18,784 nucleotides of DNA, taken from an uncultured Collinsella sp. GTDB taxonomy: Bacteria > Actinomycetota > Coriobacteriia > Coriobacteriales > Coriobacteriaceae. The notes under the pieces were generated by a model. The model searched no databases. It saw nothing but the letters and a program-made list of their open reading frames with translations, and was not told where the DNA came from. The DNA is taken from positions 1 to 18,784 of the forward strand of contig UQMU01000038.1 in NCBI GenBank assembly GCA_900542305.1, given 5' to 3'. Positions within the stretch are counted from its first letter, which is position 1, and the number at the start of each line of letters is the position of its first letter. The translations under genes were made by a program, and so were the position numbers. Of this stretch, positions 15,472-18,784 are shown piece by piece.

Positions 15472-15551
15472 GGGTTTTATCGGGACGGGGCTAAATTAGC
15501 TATTTTTCGGCGAAGCCAAAAAAAGCTAATTTAGCGTCCCCAGGAAAACCC
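15472..15551 (+). repeat. 80-nt composite palindrome after thiN
   Basis: Nested complementary arms fold into one long hairpin: GGGTTTT (15472-15478) with AAAACCC (15545-15551); GGGAC (15482-15486) with GTCCC (15536-15540); GCTAAATTAGCT (15490-15501) with AGCTAATTTAGC (15524-15535); and TTTTTCGGC with GCCAAAAAA around a GAA loop. Only small bulges interrupt it. It starts about 15 bases past the thiN stop. No T-run follows, so it is not a classic terminator; a REP/MITE-like repeat or a 3'-end stabiliser is more likely. Confidence 0.6.
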
Positions 15552-15583
15552 GTAAGGCAGGGCAACTACCCAAAAAAAAGTCC

Positions 15584-15612
15584 TTGCATCCCCGAAGATC
15601 TTCCCCTATAGT
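15584..15612 (+). promoter_or_regulatory. Promoter of tRNA-Ala
   Basis: TTGCAT (15584-15589) and TATAGT (15607-15612) are separated by exactly 17 bases, and the mature tRNA begins 13 bases after the -10 box. This is a good sigma-70-type match and the right distance for a stable-RNA gene. Confidence 0.75.
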
Positions 15613-15625
15613 ACTGCCTCGTCAC

Positions 15626-15701
15626 GGGGGCGTAGCTCAGCTGGGAGAGCGCTTGACTGGCAGTCAAGAGGTCAGGGGTTCGATCCCCCTCGTCTCCACC
15701 A
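15626..15701 (+). tRNA. tRNA-Ala (anticodon GGC)
   Basis: A complete 76-nt cloverleaf: 7-bp acceptor stem (GGGGGCG with CGTCTCC), D stem GCTC/GAGC, anticodon stem CTTGA/TCAAG with loop CTGGCAG giving anticodon GGC for GCC codons, T arm with TTCGATC loop, and an encoded CCA end (15699-15701). The acceptor contains the G3-U70 pair, the identity mark read by alanyl-tRNA synthetase. GCC is a heavily used codon in the neighbouring genes. It has its own promoter and terminator. Confidence 0.96.
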
Positions 15702-15713
15702 TCGTGAATGCAA

Positions 15714-15740
15714 GGCCACTCAATTGAGTGGCCTTTTTTT
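15714..15740 (+). terminator. Intrinsic terminator of tRNA-Ala
   Basis: GGCCACTCAA (15714-15723) is followed at once by its perfect complement (15724-15733) and seven T residues. As RNA this folds into an 8-bp stem with an AAUU loop and a U-run, a classic terminator 12 bases beyond the tRNA. Confidence 0.9.
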
Positions 15741-16296
15741 ATTTGCATGCAATATTAGGTGGTTGAACTGCATTTTTGCAAAATATGCAAATTGCTTTCC
15801 TGTTCAAGTTCGCCGTCAGCAGTAGTTGTCGCAAATTTTGCGACAACTGCACCCCAAAAGTTGCGCAATTACCTTCCCGGTTTTGTACAAAGTTTGTTAG
15901 CCAAACATAATAGTTTGAGCAATTCACACCGCCAGCGATACAACTCAGGCAGTAATCGTCAACCCACGCACCCCCATAAACCTGCGGCAATGTATGCAAG
16001 ACGGCTCAATATCCCCCATAACCACGGCAAATCAACAATATGTTGCTCAACACGCCCCAAAACGTATGGGCCACCTGCTGTGCTAGGATACCTAATGTTA
16101 CATGGGTTCAACTGTGCTCACGGCTCTAGTAAGTCGCAAAGCGCAGGGTCGATCAGCATCCGGCCGTAACGGCGGTGCCAGAAAAACCACGAGCTCCAAT
16201 AGCGTCGTCATGCGTATCGCATCGAATGACTTTGTTCTTGTCTATGTGATGCTGTTCTTTCGACTCGATATTTCATGACAAATTGCAGCAGTCCTG
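15741..16296. other. Gene-free, AT-richer stretch
   Basis: No reading frame here has a ribosome-binding site plus recognisable protein features. The longest, 136 codons on plus from 15759 and 86 codons on minus from 15999, match nothing I know and have poor codon character. Composition is clearly more AT-rich than the flanking genes. It contains the palindrome at 15824-15848 and a possible extended -10 (TGCTAGGAT, 16081-16089) without a matching -35, which could start the loaP leader transcript. It may be remnant DNA next to a tRNA gene. Confidence 0.5.
15824..15848. repeat. 25-bp operator-like palindrome
   Basis: AGTTGTCGCAAA (15824-15835), one central T, then its exact complement TTTGCGACAACT (15837-15848). 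A related partial copy, AGTTGCGCAATT, follows shortly after (about 15859-15870). No T-run adjoins it, so a protein-binding site or repeat is likelier than a terminator. Confidence 0.5.
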
Positions 16297-16356
16297 CAGC
16301 TGTTTGCGTGCGGTCCAGTTTTGTTCCCGCTTGACTGGGTCGCACGCAGCCAGCTG
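16297..16356 (+). promoter_or_regulatory. Leader stem-loop 1 upstream of loaP
   Basis: CAGCTG (16297-16302), TGCGTGCG (16305-16312) and CCAGT (16315-16319) pair with ACTGG (16334-16338), CGCACGCA (16341-16348) and CAGCTG (16351-16356). The two GT/GT steps between the blocks are G-U wobbles, so about 21 bp form around a 14-base loop. It is too long and ordered to be chance. Confidence 0.6.
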
Positions 16357-16392
16357 GGGACGCGGTCTTTTTGCGATACACGTCCGCGTCTC
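16357..16392 (+). promoter_or_regulatory. Leader stem-loop 2 upstream of loaP
   Basis: GGGACGCGG (16357-16365) pairs with CCGCGTCTC (16384-16392), 9 bp including one G-U, around an 18-base loop. It begins directly after stem-loop 1, so the two could stack as adjacent hairpins in one RNA. No T-run follows. Confidence 0.5.
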
Positions 16393-16458
16393 TAGCCACT
16401 GCGCTTATACATACCGTTCACGGTGGGGCAGAGCCACGTGCTTGTCTAACTGGGCTAA

Positions 16459-16518
16459 GGGTTTGAATATGGAGCGCCTTCGCGCACTAAGCGCCCTGGC
16501 GAAGCCATACCCAAACCC
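16459..16518 (+). promoter_or_regulatory. Leader stem-loop 3, just before the loaP ribosome-binding site
   Basis: GGGTTTG (16459-16465) pairs with CAAACCC (16512-16518), ATGG (16469-16472) with CCAT (16505-16508), and CTTCGC (16478-16483) with GCGAAG (16499-16504), with small bulges. The stem ends 22 bases before AAGGGGG, the loaP ribosome-binding site. It may control translation or elongation into loaP. Confidence 0.55.
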
Positions 16519-16555
16519 CGTGAGCCACACGTAAGACAGCAAGGGGGTGGTGCTC

Positions 16556-17089
16556 GTGTGGTATGTGATCCAGGTCATTAACGGTCGCGAAGACGTAATG
16601 CGCGAGCGCATTGAGCACGTGGTGCCGACAGGTGCCATGCAGGAGCTCTTTTATCCCCAATTTCAAACCGAGATCAAAGTACACGGCGAATGGGTCAATA
16701 CGACCAAGCCGCTCTTTCCCGGTTATCTTATCTGCGACACGGCAGATCCCCGCACCGTGCAACAGTATCTGCTGCGCATGGACGACTTTGCCCGGGTGTT
16801 ATCCCAGGACGGTCAGTTTGTGCCGCTGGCAAAAGAAGAGGTCCAGCTTATTGGCAGCTTTACGCATGTGGGAGACCGTGTAGTGCCCATGAGCGAGGCC
16901 CTAAAAGACAGCGACCAGGTCGTAGTGACGGCAGGTCCGCTGCTGGGCCACGAAGGCCTTATCAAAACCATTAACAGACGCAAGAGCACTGCTTATTTGG
17001 AGCTCGACCTGTGCGGCCGACGCGTAACCACGCGCGTTGGCCTTGCCGTGCTTTCAGCCGAGCAGCGCGTAATGCGAAACCTTAAATAG
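16556..17089 (+). CDS. loaP: LoaP-type processive antiterminator (NusG paralogue)
   Basis: Specialised NusG paralogues of the LoaP group bind RNA polymerase and a leader RNA and let polymerase pass terminators in long polysaccharide or antibiotic operons. The 177 residues from GTG 16556 begin WYVIQV, the usual LoaP opening. The NGN domain has the FPGY motif at 54-57; VVPMSEALKDSDQVVVTAGPL leads into the KOW domain (about 110-170) with the GHEGLIKTINRRK loop. AAGGGGG eight bases before 16556 favours this start over GTGs at 16547 and 16550, which lie too close. It heads a polysaccharide operon and is preceded by three stem-loops that could be its RNA target, giving autoregulation; this is inference. 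RfaH is the alternative label, but the motif set fits LoaP better. Confidence 0.88.
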   Translation: MWYVIQVINGREDVMRERIEHVVPTGAMQELFYPQFQTEIKVHGEWVNTTKPLFPGYLICDTADPRTVQQYLLRMDDFARVLSQDGQFVPLAKEEVQLIGSFTHVGDRVVPMSEALKDSDQVVVTAGPLLGHEGLIKTINRRKSTAYLELDLCGRRVTTRVGLAVLSAEQRVMRNLK

Positions 17090-17111
17090 GCGATCGCCTA
17101 GCTGCAGGCGA
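17087..17111 (+). other. Overlapping small palindromes at the loaP 3' end
   Basis: TAGGCGATCGCCTA (17087-17100) includes the loaP stop codon. Its second half, TCGCCT (17094-17099), also pairs with AGGCGA (17106-17111) around a 6-base loop. A GC-rich stretch with CCCCGGGG follows (17135-17142). Any of these could form a pause or weak termination structure before the sugar transferase gene. Confidence 0.4.
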
Positions 17112-17167
17112 CTGTTTAACGGGACAGGGAGGATCCCCGGGGCGGGGACGTAGGTTTGAAGGAAATA

Positions 17168-17917
17168 GTGTCGGACAAAACTGAATATTCAGAAGGAGCG
17201 CCGGTGGGGGCCGCGCTTGTAGCCCAGGCAATGAGCGGTGGCGACGTGACCATGCGCTACAAGGCCATGCAAGCTGTGAAGGACTGGGATCGCACACGCC
17301 TGGCCTACCGCACCGTCAAGCGCGCCTTCGATATCGTGTTCAGCGGCTGCGTGCTGGCCGTCATCGCCGTGCCGAGCCTGGTGCTCGCCGCGGCCATCCG
17401 CCTGGAGAGCGAGGGCAACCCGTTCTACAGCCAGATCCGCGTGGGCCAGACCCATCGCGACGGCAGGCTGTCCACCTTCCGCATGTGGAAGTTCCGCTCC
17501 ATGTATAAAGACGCCGACGAGCGCCTCGCCGAGCTCAAGGGACAGAACGAGATCGCCGGCGCCATGTTCAAGATGAAGGACGACCCCCGCGTCACCAAGA
17601 TCGGCAAGTTCATCCGCAAGCACTCCATCGACGAGTTCCCACAGTTCCTGAACGTGTTCCTGGGCCAGATGTCCGTCGTCGGCCCGCGCCCGCCTCTGCC
17701 GAACGAGGTGGCGGAGTACACCGAGTACGACCTGCAGCGCCTGGCCGTGAAGCCCGGGATCACCGGCTGGTGGCAGGTGACGGAGCGCAATTCGACCGGG
17801 TTCGACGGCATGGTCCGCCGAGACCTGGAGTACATCGCCAACCGGGGCATTTTTACCGACCTCAAGATCGTTGTCCTCACGGTGATCGAGGTCATCACCG
17901 GTAAGGGTGCGTGCTAA
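17168..17917 (+). CDS. Initiating polyprenyl-phosphate sugar-1-phosphate transferase (bacterial sugar transferase family)
   Basis: Starts repeat-unit assembly by moving a sugar-1-phosphate from a nucleotide sugar onto undecaprenyl phosphate at the inner membrane face. The single hydrophobic segment at about 56-78 (after RTVKRAFD) is the membrane-anchoring helix. The cytoplasmic domain has KFRSM (108-112), the catalytic DE pair (155-156, in DEFPQFLNV), SVVGPRP and PGITGWWQV, the PF02397 signature. There is only one membrane segment, so it resembles the short PglC/EpsL-like members rather than five-helix WbaP, although about 50 residues precede the helix. Start uncertain: GTG 17168 follows GAAGGA, a TTG at 17156 is also in frame, and ATG 17252 lacks a ribosome-binding site. 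Codons are strongly C/G-ending. The donor sugar cannot be predicted. The next gene overlaps its stop. Confidence 0.92.
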   Translation: MSDKTEYSEGAPVGAALVAQAMSGGDVTMRYKAMQAVKDWDRTRLAYRTVKRAFDIVFSGCVLAVIAVPSLVLAAAIRLESEGNPFYSQIRVGQTHRDGRLSTFRMWKFRSMYKDADERLAELKGQNEIAGAMFKMKDDPRVTKIGKFIRKHSIDEFPQFLNVFLGQMSVVGPRPPLPNEVAEYTEYDLQRLAVKPGITGWWQVTERNSTGFDGMVRRDLEYIANRGIFTDLKIVVLTVIEVITGKGAC

Positions 17918-18693
17918 TGCTTCAGGACTATTCTAAATTCGTTGAGCTCAAGCGCGTTCCCGTAATCGATGTTCCGATCACGGGAACCAATATGTCTGAG
18001 TGTGTCGAGTTTCTCACTCGCCATATAGATGAGCTACATGGCGAATATATTTGCGTTTCCAATGCTCATACCTCGGTTATGGCCCATGACGACCCTTCCT
18101 ATTGGGCCTGCCAAGCTGACTCCCTCATGTCCGTTCCCGACGGCAAGCCTTTATCTGTCGTCGGACGTAAAACAATAGAGTCTATGGGGCGTGTAACTGG
18201 ACCCGATCTGATGCGAGATATATTCAATATTTCCTTGCAGCAAGGATGGAGCCATTACTTCTACGGTAACGAGCAGAAGAATCTCGACGCTCTCAAAAAT
18301 TCACTTCAAGAGGAATATCCAGGCCTGGAAATCGCTGGCATGGAGCCTTCGGTTTTCCGACCGCTCTCCGACAGCGAGAAGCGAGACCTTTCGCGACGTA
18401 TCGCTGATTCGGATGCAGACTTCGCATGGATTGCTCTTGGCGCGCCCCGTCAAGAAGTTCTTATGCACGAGCTCAAGGGAGGGCCACAACCGTTGATGAT
18501 CGGTGTTGGCGGAGCGTTCAACGTTCTTGCCGGCGTGGTGCCTGAGGCACCGATATGGATGCAAAACCTGAGCCTCGAGTGGCTATACAGACTTATCCAA
18601 GAGCCGAAACGGCTTTTCAAGCGATACCTCATTACTAACGCTAAGTTTCTCTTTTACCAGTTCACGGGCGCAAAACGCAAGGAAGGCAAGTAG
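17917..18693 (+). CDS. WecG/TagA/CpsF-family glycosyltransferase
   Basis: Family members (GT26) add the second sugar, often an N-acetylmannosamine or its uronic acid, to a lipid-linked first sugar in wall teichoic acid, enterobacterial common antigen or capsule synthesis. The 258 residues contain NAHTSVMAHDD, PDGKP (74-78, with the conserved Asp), ALGAPRQE (173-180), GVGGAFNVLAG (196-206) and SLEWLYRLIQEP (219-230) before the basic C-terminal end, where TagA-type enzymes attach to the membrane. The ATG overlaps the sugar transferase stop (TAATG) and has AAGGG nine bases upstream, so translation is coupled. That pairing fits action on the lipid-linked product of the previous enzyme. GC and codon choice are lower than in the preceding gene. 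The substrate is unknown. Confidence 0.92.
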   Translation: MLQDYSKFVELKRVPVIDVPITGTNMSECVEFLTRHIDELHGEYICVSNAHTSVMAHDDPSYWACQADSLMSVPDGKPLSVVGRKTIESMGRVTGPDLMRDIFNISLQQGWSHYFYGNEQKNLDALKNSLQEEYPGLEIAGMEPSVFRPLSDSEKRDLSRRIADSDADFAWIALGAPRQEVLMHELKGGPQPLMIGVGGAFNVLAGVVPEAPIWMQNLSLEWLYRLIQEPKRLFKRYLITNAKFLFYQFTGAKRKEGK

Positions 18694-18784
18694 ATGAAAT
18701 CCACGACCGCATTCAAAGACAAGACCCTGATGATCACGGGCGGCACCGGCTCGTTCGGCAACACCGTGCTCAAGCACTTCATGA
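18694..18784 (+). CDS. Nucleotide-sugar dehydratase/epimerase (CapD/CapE-like), 5' part only
   Basis: Only the first 30 codons are present; the gene runs off the window. ATG follows the previous stop directly, with AAGGAAGG as ribosome-binding site. Residues TLMITGGTGSFGNTVLKHF form the first strand, glycine-rich NAD(P)-binding loop and helix of an extended short-chain dehydrogenase. The GGTGSFGN wording is typical of UDP-N-acetylglucosamine 4,6-dehydratases and 5-inverting relatives of the CapE/FlaA1 group in capsule clusters. It would supply a nucleotide sugar for the same polymer. The exact reaction cannot be fixed from this fragment. Confidence 0.8.
   Translation, partial: MKSTTAFKDKTLMITGGTGSFGNTVLKHFM

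Noticed and set aside
15626..15701. tRNA-Ala as an attachment site of an integrated element
   Set aside because: No integrase and no second copy of the tRNA 3' end was seen in the window.
15566..15748. Minus-strand 60-codon frame across the tRNA gene
   Set aside because: It is the antisense of tRNA-Ala and its flanks; the GDRTPDLLTASQALSQLSYA wording is a well-known false protein produced by tRNA antisense.
15759..16169. Possible 136-residue protein after the tRNA terminator
   Set aside because: No ribosome-binding site, Ser/His/Pro-heavy translation without a fold pattern, and poor codon character compared with real genes here.
1..18784. CRISPR array, insertion sequence or toxin-antitoxin pair
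   Set aside because: No evenly spaced direct repeats, transposase motifs or small paired toxin-antitoxin genes were found on either strand.

Overview
The window looks like chromosomal DNA of a GC-rich Actinomycetota gut commensal. The closest guess is Collinsella or another Coriobacteriia. This is inference from high GC with C/G-ending codons, a Firmicutes-like GlgC+GlgD glycogen gene set, actinobacterial-style Ala/Lys-rich protein tails, and a LoaP-led surface-polysaccharide cluster. No rRNA or other taxonomic marker is present.

Bases 170-13784 (minus strand) hold an almost complete glycogen synthesis and breakdown locus, transcribed in the order glgB, glgP, glgC, glgD, glgA, a GH13-GH77 fusion (amylase/debranching plus 4-alpha-glucanotransferase), then a small FmdB-type zinc-ribbon protein. 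GlgC/GlgD make ADP-glucose, GlgA elongates, GlgB branches, GlgP releases glucose-1-phosphate, and the fusion can trim and rearrange the residual oligosaccharides. GlgA carries a ~277-residue histone-H1-like Ala/Lys/Thr tail, and GlgB has a 64-residue basic tail plus a short basic N-terminal segment. These tails are the most unusual protein-level feature here. A motif, TGGTAAAAC or its reverse complement, occurs repeatedly in the two long promoter regions of the locus (3.89-3.93 kb and 14.00-14.09 kb), suggesting a shared regulator that is not encoded in the window.

Bases 14116-15456 (plus strand, divergent from glgB) encode a HAD-family phosphatase/phosphomutase-like protein and a thiamine pyrophosphokinase, followed by an ~80-nt composite palindrome and a tRNA-Ala(GGC) gene with clear promoter and terminator.

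Bases 15741-16555 have no convincing gene. They contain an operator-like palindrome and, just before loaP, three strong stem-loops that look like a structured mRNA leader.

Bases 16556-18784 (plus strand) start a capsule/exopolysaccharide operon: loaP (processive antiterminator, NusG paralogue), an initiating polyprenyl-phosphate sugar-1-phosphate transferase, a WecG/TagA/CpsF glycosyltransferase, and the first 30 codons of a nucleotide-sugar dehydratase/epimerase-like protein cut by the window end. LoaP probably lets polymerase read through this long, compositionally mixed operon.
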